Part shown: in pieces, positions 25,357 through 34,564 of the stretch
How positions within the stretch are numbered: position 1 is the first letter of the stretch
Layout of the letters: each line of letters begins with the position of its first letter
Assembly (NCBI GenBank): GCA_937923515.1
Contig: CALDUF010000002.1
Span: 1-47,918 of the forward strand
DNA from: an uncultured Flavobacteriaceae bacterium
Lineage (GTDB): Bacteria > Bacteroidota > Bacteroidia > Flavobacteriales > Flavobacteriaceae
DNA: 47,918 nt
Reading direction: 5' to 3'
Notes under the pieces: model-generated
Databases searched by the model: none
Told to the model about the DNA's origin: nothing
The model's input: the letters and a program-made list of their open reading frames with translations, nothing else
Translations under genes and position numbers: made by a program

Positions 25357-28209
25357 ATGTCAGACCAAAAACGCCTTTTTTTAGTAGATGCTTACGCTTT
25401 AATTTTTAGAGGGTATTATGCGTTTATAAAGAATCCACGAATTAATTCCAAAGGAGAAGACACCTCGGCTATTATGGGGTTTATGAATTCGCTTTTAGAC
25501 GTAATTAAACGCGAACGACCAGACCATTTAGCAGTGTGTTTTGATAAAGGCGGAAGTGCCGACCGTGTAGAAATGTATGAAGAATACAAAGCCAATAGAG
25601 ACGAAACGCCCGAAGGTATTCGTACCGCAATTCCACATATTTGTAACATCTTAAAGGCCATGCATATTCCTATTATGGTGAAGGAAGGTTATGAGGCCGA
25701 TGATGTGATTGGAACCTTATCGCGACAAGCAGAAAAAGAAGGCTTTAAAACCTTTATGGTGACACCAGATAAAGATTTTGCGCAACTAGTCACCGAAAAC
25801 ATTTTTATGTATCGCCCCGTGTTTGGTGGTGGTTATGAAACTTGGGGCATTCCTGAAGTTCAGAAAAAATTTGAAGTAACCGACCCCATGCAAGTGATTG
25901 ACTTTTTGGGTATGATGGGCGACTCAAGTGATAACATTCCAGGATTACCGGGCGTAGGTGAAAAAACTGCTAAAAAGTTTTTAGCGCAGTTTGGGAGTAT
26001 GGAAGGCCTTTTGGCAAATACCGATCAGCTAAAAGGAAAAATGAAAGAGAAGGTTGAAGCAAATGGCGAATTAGGTTTACTTTCCAAAAAACTAGCAACT
26101 ATTATGCTAGATGTTCCGGTTGAATTTAATGCGAAAGATTTTGAGTTGGACCATCCAGATGTAGAAAAAGTAAAAACCATTTTCCAAGAATTAGAATTTA
26201 GACGATTAACTGATAATTTTGTAAAAACGTTTGCAACCGAAACACCAACAACAAACCAAACCACTGCAACTTCGGCAACAGCCGAAACAAAAGCAACACC
26301 AAAGGAAGTCACAGCTGCTGGTGCAGGACAATTTTCGTTATTTGGAGCAGACCCTTCAAAAGAAACAGATACTGAAACAAGTGCTGCATCTTCAAGAAAA
26401 ACGGCTGAAACCGCATCGCATTTTTACCAAAGTGTAGCTTCTGGTATGGCAACTAAGCTATTTATTAAAAACCTAATGAATCAAACCTCAGTCTGTTTTG
26501 ATACTGAGACTACAGGATTAAATCCGCTTACTGCAGAATTGGTTGGTATAGCTTTCTCTTGGGAAGTTGGCAAAGGGTTTTATCTGCCGTTTCCCGAAGA
26601 TAAAGCAGAAGCGCAAGAGTTGATAGAGCAGCTACGTCCGTTTTTCGAAAGTGAAACTATTGAAAAAGTTGGTCAGAATTTAAAATACGATATCAAAGTT
26701 TTAGCCAAGTATAATGTTGAGGTAAAAGGCAAATTGTTTGATACCATGTTGGCACATTATCTTATCAATCCAGATATGCGCCACAATATGGATGTATTGG
26801 CAGAAACCTACTTAAATTACACCCCTATTTCTATTGAAACTTTAATTGGTAAAAAAGGAAAAAACCAATTATCAATGCGCGATGTACCTTTAGAAAAACA
26901 AACCGAATATGCGGTTGAAGATGCTGATATTACGTTGCAGTTAAAAGAACATTTTCAAAATGAATTAGGAGAAACTAATACACAAAAGCTGTTTAATGAT
27001 ATTGAAATTCCGTTGCTTAGAGTTTTGGCGGCTATGGAATTAGAAGGTATTAATCTTGATGAAAAATTTCTGAATTCATTATCTGATGCGCTAAATAAAG
27101 ATATTGCAACTCTAGAAAAAAATATTTACGATGCTGCAGGAGAAACATTTAATATTGGCTCACCAAAGCAGTTAGGCATTGTTTTATTCGAAAAATTAAA
27201 ACTTGTAGACAAGCCTAAAAAAACCAAAACAGGACAATACGCTACTGGTGAGGAAATTTTAAGTTATTTGGCTAAAGATCATGAGATCATTAAAAACATA
27301 TTAGAATACAGAGGGCTTTCTAAATTAAAAAGTACTTATGTAGACGCGCTTCCTAATCAAGTTGAAGACGCTACAGGTCGTGTGCATACCGATTATATGC
27401 AAACTGTTGCCGCTACAGGACGATTAAGTAGCAATAACCCTAACCTTCAAAATATTCCTATTAGAACAGAACGAGGTCGTGAAGTTCGAAAGGCATTTAT
27501 TCCGCGAAGCGAAGATTACATATTATTAGCAGCAGATTATTCGCAAATAGAGCTTCGCATTATCGCCGCATTAAGTAAAGAAGAAACCATGATTGAAGCC
27601 TTTAAAAACGGGGAAGATATTCACGCCTCTACCGCTTCAAAAGTATTTAATGTAGGTATAGATGAGGTAACACGTGAGCAACGTAGCAATGCTAAAACGG
27701 TAAATTTTGGTATTATTTATGGTGTTTCTGCGTTTGGATTGAGCAACCAAACCGATTTATCAAGAAGCGAAGCTAAAGAACTCATTGATACGTATTATGC
27801 AACCTACCCAAAGTTACGTGCCTACATGAGCGAGCAAGTTGATTTTGCCCGCGATAATGGCTATGTGCAAACCATTTTAGGGCGTCGTCGTTATTTAAAA
27901 GACATAAATTCTAGAAATGCTGTGGTTCGTGGTGCAGCAGAGCGTAATGCTGTAAACGCCCCAATACAAGGTAGTGCAGCAGATATTATTAAAATTGCCA
28001 TGATTAATATTTATAACAAATTACAAGAAGGCAATTATAAAACCAAAATGCTACTACAAGTGCATGATGAATTAGTATTTGATGTATATAAACCAGAATT
28101 GGAAACTATAAAAACCTTAGTAAAAACTGAGATGGAAGGTGCTTTTAAAATGGATGTGCCTTTGGATGTTGAAGTGGATACTGGTTTGAATTGGCTGGAA
28201 GCGCATTAA
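25357..28209 (+). CDS. polA: DNA polymerase I
   Basis: 950 aa, three domains. The 5'-3' nuclease (about 1-290) includes GYEADDVIGTL, TPDKDFAQLV and DSSDNIPGLPGVGEKTA. A Thr/Ala/Glu-rich linker (about 295-350) follows. The 3'-5' proofreading domain starts with CFDTETTGL (near 380) and keeps its acidic residues, including VEDADITLQL. The polymerase has motif A DYSQIELRI (near 727), motif B KTVNFGIIYG and motif C QVHDELVF (near 901). All catalytic acids are present, so all three activities are expected. A strong hairpin terminator lies downstream. Confidence 0.97.
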   Translation: MSDQKRLFLVDAYALIFRGYYAFIKNPRINSKGEDTSAIMGFMNSLLDVIKRERPDHLAVCFDKGGSADRVEMYEEYKANRDETPEGIRTAIPHICNILKAMHIPIMVKEGYEADDVIGTLSRQAEKEGFKTFMVTPDKDFAQLVTENIFMYRPVFGGGYETWGIPEVQKKFEVTDPMQVIDFLGMMGDSSDNIPGLPGVGEKTAKKFLAQFGSMEGLLANTDQLKGKMKEKVEANGELGLLSKKLATIMLDVPVEFNAKDFELDHPDVEKVKTIFQELEFRRLTDNFVKTFATETPTTNQTTATSATAETKATPKEVTAAGAGQFSLFGADPSKETDTETSAASSRKTAETASHFYQSVASGMATKLFIKNLMNQTSVCFDTETTGLNPLTAELVGIAFSWEVGKGFYLPFPEDKAEAQELIEQLRPFFESETIEKVGQNLKYDIKVLAKYNVEVKGKLFDTMLAHYLINPDMRHNMDVLAETYLNYTPISIETLIGKKGKNQLSMRDVPLEKQTEYAVEDADITLQLKEHFQNELGETNTQKLFNDIEIPLLRVLAAMELEGINLDEKFLNSLSDALNKDIATLEKNIYDAAGETFNIGSPKQLGIVLFEKLKLVDKPKKTKTGQYATGEEILSYLAKDHEIIKNILEYRGLSKLKSTYVDALPNQVEDATGRVHTDYMQTVAATGRLSSNNPNLQNIPIRTERGREVRKAFIPRSEDYILLAADYSQIELRIIAALSKEETMIEAFKNGEDIHASTASKVFNVGIDEVTREQRSNAKTVNFGIIYGVSAFGLSNQTDLSRSEAKELIDTYYATYPKLRAYMSEQVDFARDNGYVQTILGRRRYLKDINSRNAVVRGAAERNAVNAPIQGSAADIIKIAMINIYNKLQEGNYKTKMLLQVHDELVFDVYKPELETIKTLVKTEMEGAFKMDVPLDVEVDTGLNWLEAH

Positions 28210-28226
28210 ATTAAAACATCCCTAAA

Positions 28227-28350
28227 GTCCCCTTAAGGGGACAAAACTCAAACTTTTAAGCACACCTCCTCCTTTTTAGGAAACATCAAAACTACAACAT
28301 ACATCATCAAGCCCAAATAGTTAATAGAAAGATTGTCCCCTAAAAGGGAC
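28227..28350. repeat. intergenic repeat bounded by GTCCC palindromes
   Basis: A perfect 16-bp palindrome GTCCCCTTAAGGGGAC (28227-28242) and a second inverted repeat GTCCC-CTAAAA-GGGAC (28335-28350) bracket about 90 bases of non-coding A/T-rich sequence. The gap between polA and the PfpI gene holds this and the terminator, with no gene. Confidence 0.55.
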
Positions 28351-28408
28351 GCCACTAATAACTCTTGATAATGCAGTTTCATAGCCTAAGCAAGTGCTGT
28401 AAAAACAA

Positions 28409-28443
28409 AAAAATCCTGAAGGCTTTTTACCTTCAGGATTTTT
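28409..28443. terminator. bidirectional terminator between polA and the PfpI-family gene
   Basis: 14-bp perfect inverted repeat AAAAATCCTGAAGG / CCTTCAGGATTTTT with a 7-base loop, flanked by A and T runs. It serves both convergent genes. Confidence 0.85.
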
Positions 28444-28493
28444 ATTATAAATTAAATAATTGTAATTGCTATTTACAAGCTATTTAGGATATT

Positions 28494-29057
28494 TTAGGCA
28501 GTTTGCATTTCATGCTTGCCCTCATACACTTCCTCTACCATTTTGGCGTTAAACGCTGGTAAATCTTTCGGATTTCTACTGGTTACCAAGCCTTCGTCTA
28601 CTACTACCTCTTGGTCTACCCAATTTGCGCCTGCATTTACAATATCGGTTTTTATAGAATTGTATGAAGTTACTTTGCGCCCCTGTAAAACATCGGCTTC
28701 TGCCAGTAACCATGGTGCGTGACAAATTGCGCCTACGGGTTTGTGATGTTCAAAAAATGATTTTACAAAACTTACAGCTTTATCATTTTTACGCAGTGTG
28801 TCTGGGTTTATCACGCCACCTGGTAGTACAAGCGCGTTATAATCGCTTTGGCTAACTTCATCTAGCGTTTTGTCTACCTTATAGGTGTTACTGCTCCAAT
28901 TGCCATCTGCCCAACCTTTAATTTCACCAGACTCTAATGATACAATATGTACATCAGCTCCTGCTGCTTCTAGCGCGTTTTTTGGTGATTTTAATTCACT
29001 TTCTTCAAATCCATTAGTTGCTAAAATCGCAACGGTCTTTCTTTTTAAATTTTCCAT
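28494..29057 (-). CDS. PfpI/DJ-1 family protein (type 1 glutamine amidotransferase-like)
   Basis: 187 aa. Nucleophile elbow AICHAPWLL with Cys 112 and His 113, and the conserved Glu 18 in NGFEESEL; this is the PfpI (YhbO-like) arrangement. The GLVTSRNPKDLPAF block at the C-terminus is also typical. Members have been described as protease, chaperone or glyoxalase/deglycase enzymes in stress response; which applies here is not clear. No signal peptide. The roughly 210-base gap to the upstream YgiQ gene has no visible feature. Confidence 0.9.
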   Translation of the reverse strand: MENLKRKTVAILATNGFEESELKSPKNALEAAGADVHIVSLESGEIKGWADGNWSSNTYKVDKTLDEVSQSDYNALVLPGGVINPDTLRKNDKAVSFVKSFFEHHKPVGAICHAPWLLAEADVLQGRKVTSYNSIKTDIVNAGANWVDQEVVVDEGLVTSRNPKDLPAFNAKMVEEVYEGKHEMQTA

Positions 29058-29267
29058 TTGTGATTATTTTATTTGTTATTAAATTCTCCATTCAATATAC
29101 ACTGCAAACACGGTGCATCCAAATAAAACAAAGGGTTTAACCCTAACTTAACAGGTTTTGTTAACAAATCTTAAAGCGTGTAAATAATAGATAAATATAA
29201 AGTGAACTGCGTTTTTAAAGTTATAAAGCGCTACAAATTAGTTTTGGCAAATGGTTAAAAATTACAC

Positions 29268-31217
29268 TTACCTACGCTTCTTCTTGCTCTTAAACTTAGC
29301 CTTATTTTTTCGTTGATTAAAAGGCACCGCATCGTCAAACGTATGCTTTGGTTTACCGGGTTTGTTTTTACGCCATTTTTCGGTTTTGGCAGGAAGTAGT
29401 ACATCCAATAAATCTTGACGCCCCAGTTTATTCAACGTGTTTTTAATCCACGCTTTATTTTCATCTTTATACCAAAAGAAAAAACGATGTTGCTCGTCTT
29501 TTTCTTTTCTAGTTTTAGGCGTTTTTACCTTTTTTAACGTGTAAGGATGGTATCCACTATAGTAAATTACCGTGGCCACCGTCATAGGTGTAGGCGTAAA
29601 ACCTTGCACTTGCTCTAACTGAAAGCCCATATCTTTAGTTTCCGCAGCAAGATTAGCCATATCTTCGGCCTCACAAGCAGGGTGATTTGATATAAAGTAA
29701 GGTATCAACTGTAGCTTTAAGCCTTTCTTAATATTAATTTTATCAAAACGCTCTTTAAACTTATGAAAATACGTAAACGATGGTTTTCGCATCAGTTTAA
29801 GTACAGGGTCGCTAGTATGCTCTGGCGCTACTTTTAAGCGTCCAGAAACGTGTTTTGTCATCACCTCTTCAGTATAATCGTCTAGCTCTTTAGCATCTGC
29901 ATTTTTATTAAACTCAGGCACCAACATATCATGGCGAATACCAGAACCAATAAACGATTTTTTTACTTTTGGATGACTATCAACCGCTTGGTACAACTCC
30001 GTTAACGGTTTATGCGAAGTATCTAAATTACTACATATTACAGGCGAAATACAAGACGGCGCCACACACTTATCGCAAATTTCTTGCACCTTCCCTTTCA
30101 TTTGATACATATTTGCCGATGGGCCGCCAATATCACTTAAGTAGCCTTTAAAATCGGGCATATTTGCAACAATATCTACTTCTCTTAAAATAGACGCCTT
30201 ACTTCGCGAAGCAATAAATTTTCCTTGATGGGCAGAAATAGTACAAAAACTACAACCACCAAAACAACCTCTATGAATATTTATAGACGTTTTAATCATT
30301 TCAAACGCTGGTATAGCACCACGTTTGTTATATTTTGGGTGTGGTAAGCGCGTATACGGCAAATCAAAAGACGCATCAATCTCTTGCTCTGTCATGGTTG
30401 GATACGGCGGGTTTATCATCAATACCTTCTCATCTACCTTTTGAAAAATACGTCGCGCCGCCAATTTATTAGATTCCTGCTCTATAATTTTAAAGTTAGA
30501 AGCATACTGCTTTTTATCCTTTAAACACAACTCGTGCGAAGCAATCTCAACATCTTCCCAATTACTATTTTTTGGTATTTTGTGGTCCTTTTGCAAAAGT
30601 ACAGCCGTTTGTTTTACGGTAGTTATACTACTAAATGGCACGCCCTTTTCAAGCAGTCGTACAATTTCACGAAGTGGTTGCTCGCCCATACCATACACCA
30701 ACATATCTGCTTTAGAGGTTTCTAAAATGGTAGGCATTAACGTATCACTCCAATAATCGTAGTGGGTTACACGCCTTAAAGATCCTTCAATACCACCAAT
30801 TAGCACAGGCGTATCAGGCCATTTTTCTTTTAAAATTTTACTGTAAACGGTAGAGGCATAATCGGGTCTAAAACCAATATCGCCATTGGGTGTGTATGCA
30901 TCCTTATCGCGTCGTTTTTTATTGGCGTTATAGTTGCTCACCATGGGATCCATACAACCACCAGTAACGCCAAAAAACAAGCGCGGTTTCCCCAACTTCA
31001 CAAAATCCTGTAAATTATCGTTCACGTTAGGTTGCGGTACAATAGCCACACGCAGTCCAAAACTCTCTAACAATCGCCCAATAACCGCAGGCCCAAACGT
31101 TGGGTGGTCCACATAGGCATCACCGCTAAATAGTATAACATCTAGCGCTTCCCATCCGCGAATTTTCACCTCTTTATTTGTGGTAGGCAACCAATCTGAA
31201 AGTTTTAACTCCTGCAT
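29268..31217 (-). CDS. YgiQ family radical SAM protein
   Basis: 649 aa. Radical SAM iron-sulfur motif C-x3-C-x2-C in RGCFGGCSFCTIS (Cys 318, 322, 325). The N-terminal region (ILFSGDAYVDHPTFGPAVIGRLLE, VGGIEGSLRR-type) and the C-terminal DUF3362-like part (GYHPYTLKKVKTP) are those of YgiQ. An extra cysteine pair (KCVAPSCISPVICSNLD) follows the SAM domain. The basic, lysine-rich tail suggests nucleic-acid or ribosome contact, but that is speculation. The substrate of YgiQ proteins is unknown. Confidence 0.92.
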   Translation of the reverse strand: MQELKLSDWLPTTNKEVKIRGWEALDVILFSGDAYVDHPTFGPAVIGRLLESFGLRVAIVPQPNVNDNLQDFVKLGKPRLFFGVTGGCMDPMVSNYNANKKRRDKDAYTPNGDIGFRPDYASTVYSKILKEKWPDTPVLIGGIEGSLRRVTHYDYWSDTLMPTILETSKADMLVYGMGEQPLREIVRLLEKGVPFSSITTVKQTAVLLQKDHKIPKNSNWEDVEIASHELCLKDKKQYASNFKIIEQESNKLAARRIFQKVDEKVLMINPPYPTMTEQEIDASFDLPYTRLPHPKYNKRGAIPAFEMIKTSINIHRGCFGGCSFCTISAHQGKFIASRSKASILREVDIVANMPDFKGYLSDIGGPSANMYQMKGKVQEICDKCVAPSCISPVICSNLDTSHKPLTELYQAVDSHPKVKKSFIGSGIRHDMLVPEFNKNADAKELDDYTEEVMTKHVSGRLKVAPEHTSDPVLKLMRKPSFTYFHKFKERFDKINIKKGLKLQLIPYFISNHPACEAEDMANLAAETKDMGFQLEQVQGFTPTPMTVATVIYYSGYHPYTLKKVKTPKTRKEKDEQHRFFFWYKDENKAWIKNTLNKLGRQDLLDVLLPAKTEKWRKNKPGKPKHTFDDAVPFNQRKNKAKFKSKKKRR

Positions 31218-31272
31218 AGCATTGCAAAAATAGGCAAAAATCGCGGCTTCCTAAGTATATACAAACTATTTA

Positions 31273-31365
31273 GGGCGTTACCCCGCAAAAAGGCGGGGTC
31301 GCGCTTTCCGCTATATCTTTTTTTCGTGCCTCAAAAAAGGATGCCGCTACAATCGCTAACGCGGG
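31273..31365 (+). repeat. structured intergenic repeat, copy C (short loop)
   Basis: 93 bp. GGGCGTTA, a hairpin CCCCGC-aaaaag-GCGGGG, junction GTCGCGCTTTCCGCTATATC, a short hairpin closed by TTTTTT/AAAAAA with the loop CGTGCCTC, then GGATGCCGCTACAATC and GCTAACGCGGG. It gives the most compact form of the family. It lies between the divergent YgiQ and Sua5-type genes. Confidence 0.8.
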
Positions 31366-31416
31366 CGTACTTGCCAGCATAAATCCTTTAAACTTAAATC
31401 ACATCATATTTTTAAG

Positions 31417-31424
31417 TAATTTTG
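31417..31424 (+). promoter_or_regulatory. -7 element upstream of the Sua5-type gene
   Basis: TAATTTTG fits TAnnTTTG, 16 bases before the ATG. The -33 element is not clear. Confidence 0.4.
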
Positions 31425-31440
31425 TGCGCAATTAACGCGC

Positions 31441-32403
31441 ATGAGTATTATTTCAAAAGACATATCAAAAGCCGTTGCTTTATTAAATAATGAGGAACTA
31501 GTGGCAATTCCAACAGAAACCGTGTATGGTTTAGCTGGTAATATTTATAGTAAAACGGCTATAACATCAATTTTTACAACCAAGCAACGCCCACTATTCA
31601 ACCCGTTAATAGTACATATTCCGTCAATTCATCATCTTGATACTATTGTAAGTGCCATACCAGAAAAAGCAACACAATTAGCTCGTGCATTTTGGCCAGG
31701 GTCGCTAACCTTGGTGCTTCCTAAAAAAGATACCATTCCAGACATTATTACAGCGGGTAAAACTACCGTGGCGGTTCGCGTACCAAATCACCCCTTAACT
31801 TTAGAGCTTTTAAAACAGCTCGAATTTCCTTTGGCAGCACCTAGCGCAAACCCATTTAATAGAATTAGCCCCACAACAGCACAACATGTAGATGCCTATT
31901 TTAAAGATGCTATACAAATGGTTTTAGATGGTGGCGCGTGCAAAAATGGTATAGAATCTACCATTGTAGGTTTTGAAAATAACGAACCCGTTATTTACCG
32001 TTTAGGGTCCATTTCTGTAGAAGATATTGAAGCTATAGTTGGCCCAATTACCATTAAAAATAAAAAAGAAAACAATCCTGAAGCACCGGGCATGCTAGAT
32101 AAACATTATGCGCCTACAACACCAACCGTTTTATCGCACGATATTTTGGAGACGCTAACAAAATACCCTAACAAACGTGTGGGTATCTTAGCATTTAAAG
32201 AGCAATTAAAAAATGATAAGGTAACACACCAAATTACAGTATCTAAAATAGGAGATTTGGTAGAAGCGACTTCTAAATTATATGAAGCCTTGCACCAACT
32301 AGATCATCTAAATCTAGATGTAATTATCGCAGAAATTTTCCCAGACTACGGTTTAGGTAAATCTATAAACGATAGGTTGCAACGGGCAGCTCATGCTTCT
32401 TAG
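31441..32403 (+). CDS. L-threonylcarbamoyladenylate synthase (Sua5 type)
   Basis: 320 aa. It makes threonylcarbamoyl-AMP from threonine, bicarbonate and ATP, the first step of tRNA t6A37 modification. The YrdC domain (1-200) shows VAIPTETVYGLAGN, KQRPLFNPLIVHI, FWPGSLTLVLPK, VAVRVPNHP and APSANPFNRISPTTAQHV. It ends with APGMLDKHYAPTTP and a Sua5 C-terminal domain (about 210-320), so this is the two-domain Sua5 form and not the short TsaC. Length is normal for Sua5. Confidence 0.94.
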   Translation: MSIISKDISKAVALLNNEELVAIPTETVYGLAGNIYSKTAITSIFTTKQRPLFNPLIVHIPSIHHLDTIVSAIPEKATQLARAFWPGSLTLVLPKKDTIPDIITAGKTTVAVRVPNHPLTLELLKQLEFPLAAPSANPFNRISPTTAQHVDAYFKDAIQMVLDGGACKNGIESTIVGFENNEPVIYRLGSISVEDIEAIVGPITIKNKKENNPEAPGMLDKHYAPTTPTVLSHDILETLTKYPNKRVGILAFKEQLKNDKVTHQITVSKIGDLVEATSKLYEALHQLDHLNLDVIIAEIFPDYGLGKSINDRLQRAAHAS

Positions 32404-32479
32404 ATAAAAATTACTTGTCAATTCTTCCCTTTTTTTACTAAAACTCAATAATAACAGTAAGAAATTCATACCCTCAACG

Positions 32480-32495
32480 ACGATACTAGTATCGT
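32480..32495. promoter_or_regulatory. perfect 16-bp palindrome upstream of the beta-barrel/DUF3179 operon
   Basis: ACGATACTAGTATCGT reads the same on both strands and ends 12 bases before the ATG of the barrel gene. It has no T-run and is too short for an efficient terminator, so it looks like an operator for a dimeric repressor. No regulator gene is adjacent. Confidence 0.5.
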
Positions 32496-32507
32496 TTCTT
32501 AAAATTT

Positions 32508-33476
32508 ATGATTTTACAAAGTTTATCTTTAGTAATTATGCTTGCTTGTGCATTTCAATTACGCGCACAAACGTGTTGTTCAGGAGGTATTCCACTTTCT
32601 AACAACGTTGGTATGTCGATTGAAGAAAAAGGCACACTTCAATTTAGTCTTAATTACGACTACAATAATCTAAATACACTTAACAACGGTACAGAACGTT
32701 TAAATGATAATTCTAGACTAAGAATTACACATTCTATTCTGTTTAACGCAAGTTATGCTATAACCAATAGGTTAGCTGTTGAAGGTTTATTTACTTGGGT
32801 AAACCAACGTAGAAACATCTCGCAATTCGGAAACGAAAACTTGGATGTAACTTCTGGTGTTGGCGACGGTTTAGTGTTAGTCAAGTATAATTTTGATAAG
32901 GTTTTAGGTAATAATAGTAATTTAGAACTAGGCTTGGGAGCTAAAATTCCTTTTGGATCCTCAACCGAAACAACCAACCAAGGCATCACTTTAAATGCAG
33001 ATTTACAACCTGGTAGCAACGCTTGGGATATTATATATTTTATTTCGGCTTTAAAACAACCAAAGTTTAGACCTTCTATGTCTATTTCAAGCAGGATAAT
33101 CTACAGAAATACAGGAACAAATACTACCTATCTTAATAATTCCAGCTATGAATTTGGAAATGAAATTCAAGCTTTTTTAGGAGTTTCCGATCAGTTTTTA
33201 GTATTTAAAACCTTAGCAACCCCTAGCCTTTCATTAAAATATCGTGATGCCGATTTAGACCAAATTGACGGTTTTGACTTAGATAATACCGGAGGAAATT
33301 GGGTGTTTATAATTCCAGATTTTTCTATAAACCTAAGTCCTAAACTTACCGTTTCAACACGAGCAGAATTACCGTTATATAGTAATGTAGATGGAACTCA
33401 ACTTACACCAACTTATAGAATTACTACTGGTATTTTACTAAAATTACAACCTACACAAAATATATTTTTAAAATAA
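32508..33476 (+). CDS. outer-membrane beta-barrel protein, partner of a DUF3179 lipoprotein
   Basis: 322 aa. A Sec signal peptide ends LRA-QT. The mature N-terminus starts with a double cysteine in TCCSGGIPLSNN. The rest is a series of amphipathic strands rich in aromatic and polar residues (LQFSLNYDYNNL, SILFNASYAITNRLAVEGLFTWV, GDGLVLVKYNFD, LELGLGAKIPFGS), as expected for a 12- to 14-stranded barrel similar to transporter-type or phenol-degradation (MetA) barrels. The C-terminus (ILLKLQPTQNIFLK) lacks the usual aromatic final residue. It is 7 bases upstream of the DUF3179 gene, so they form an operon. Substrate unknown. Confidence 0.72.
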   Translation: MILQSLSLVIMLACAFQLRAQTCCSGGIPLSNNVGMSIEEKGTLQFSLNYDYNNLNTLNNGTERLNDNSRLRITHSILFNASYAITNRLAVEGLFTWVNQRRNISQFGNENLDVTSGVGDGLVLVKYNFDKVLGNNSNLELGLGAKIPFGSSTETTNQGITLNADLQPGSNAWDIIYFISALKQPKFRPSMSISSRIIYRNTGTNTTYLNNSSYEFGNEIQAFLGVSDQFLVFKTLATPSLSLKYRDADLDQIDGFDLDNTGGNWVFIIPDFSINLSPKLTVSTRAELPLYSNVDGTQLTPTYRITTGILLKLQPTQNIFLK

Positions 33477-33483
33477 TGTAACT

Positions 33484-34542
33484 ATGAAAAAAAGTGCTTC
33501 AGTAATCGTATTTTTTATTTTATTACTATCATGTAGTAGCTCAAATAACACCATACAAGATGAAACTATTGAAAACCAATTTACAGAATGGCTTATTCCC
33601 ATAAACGAAATACGAGATGGTGGTCCGGGAAAAGATGGCATACCTTCAATAGATAATCCAAAATTTGTTGATGCTAGTTCCGCAACTTTTTTAGACCCTA
33701 ACGATTTAGTGGTTGGTATTTTTAGAGATGGTGTTGCAAGAGCATATCCACATATTGTTTTAGATTGGCATGAAGTAGTAAATGATGAGTTAAATGGTTC
33801 GTTTTTCACGTTAAATTATTGTCCCTTAACAGGAACAGCTTTTGCTTGGGAAAGTGAATCAAATAACCAAAGAAGCACTTTTGGTGTTTCAGGATTACTT
33901 TACAATGCAAATCTTATCATGTATGATAGAAATACAGATAGTAATTGGTCTCAATTAGGATTGGAGTGTGTTAATGGTGAGTTAATTAGAGACACACCAA
34001 AATTATATGGTGTTGTAGAAACAGATTGGAACACATGGAGAACCCTTTATCCCAATACCCAAGTTTTAAGTACTGATACAGGGTTTTCAAGAAATTACGG
34101 CGTTTCACCATATGGAGATTATGCAACAAACAATGATAGATTTATTTTTAGGCCAGAAATAATTAATACAGCATTGCCTAACAAACAACGTATTTATGCT
34201 ATTATTGATGATGATAAATCTAAAGTATACCAGTTTTTAGATTTTGAAAATGGAAATGTTATAAAAGATCGTTTCAATGAAAAAAACTATCTTATCGTTG
34301 GTAATGGCAGTTTAATTACGGGGTTTGAACTAAAAGCATCTCAATCTAATCTAGATTTTGAATTCGAACGTAATATAACAACAGCAACATTATTTAAAGA
34401 TAACGAAGGTAACACTTGGTCTGTTTTTGGAGAAGCATTAAGTGGCCCAAGAATAGGGGAAACTTTAACGCCTGTAACATCTGTAATTAGCTATTGGTTT
34501 GCCATTGCTGCATTTTATCCAAACCCTGAGATTTATAATTAG
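33484..34542 (+). CDS. DUF3179 domain-containing lipoprotein
   Basis: 352 aa. Lipoprotein signal with Cys 17 in LLLSCSSS. Recognisable DUF3179 blocks: DPNDLVVGIFRDGVARAYPHIVLDWHEVVND, TLNYCPLTGTAFAWE (Cys 113), FGVSGLLYNANLIMYDRNTDSNWSQL, and WRTLYPNTQVLS. Many DUF3179 proteins have a C-P-L-C-G motif; here the second cysteine is Thr, so a paired-cysteine role is not available. The family has no established function to my knowledge. It is exported, and its tight link to a barrel gene suggests a surface or periplasmic partner for that barrel. Confidence 0.85.
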   Translation: MKKSASVIVFFILLLSCSSSNNTIQDETIENQFTEWLIPINEIRDGGPGKDGIPSIDNPKFVDASSATFLDPNDLVVGIFRDGVARAYPHIVLDWHEVVNDELNGSFFTLNYCPLTGTAFAWESESNNQRSTFGVSGLLYNANLIMYDRNTDSNWSQLGLECVNGELIRDTPKLYGVVETDWNTWRTLYPNTQVLSTDTGFSRNYGVSPYGDYATNNDRFIFRPEIINTALPNKQRIYAIIDDDKSKVYQFLDFENGNVIKDRFNEKNYLIVGNGSLITGFELKASQSNLDFEFERNITTATLFKDNEGNTWSVFGEALSGPRIGETLTPVTSVISYWFAIAAFYPNPEIYN

Positions 34543-34564
34543 TAATTATAATGGAAATTTGTTT

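Noticed and set aside
28227-28350. CRISPR array
   Set aside because: Only two short palindromes, with no regular repeat-spacer pattern and no cas gene.
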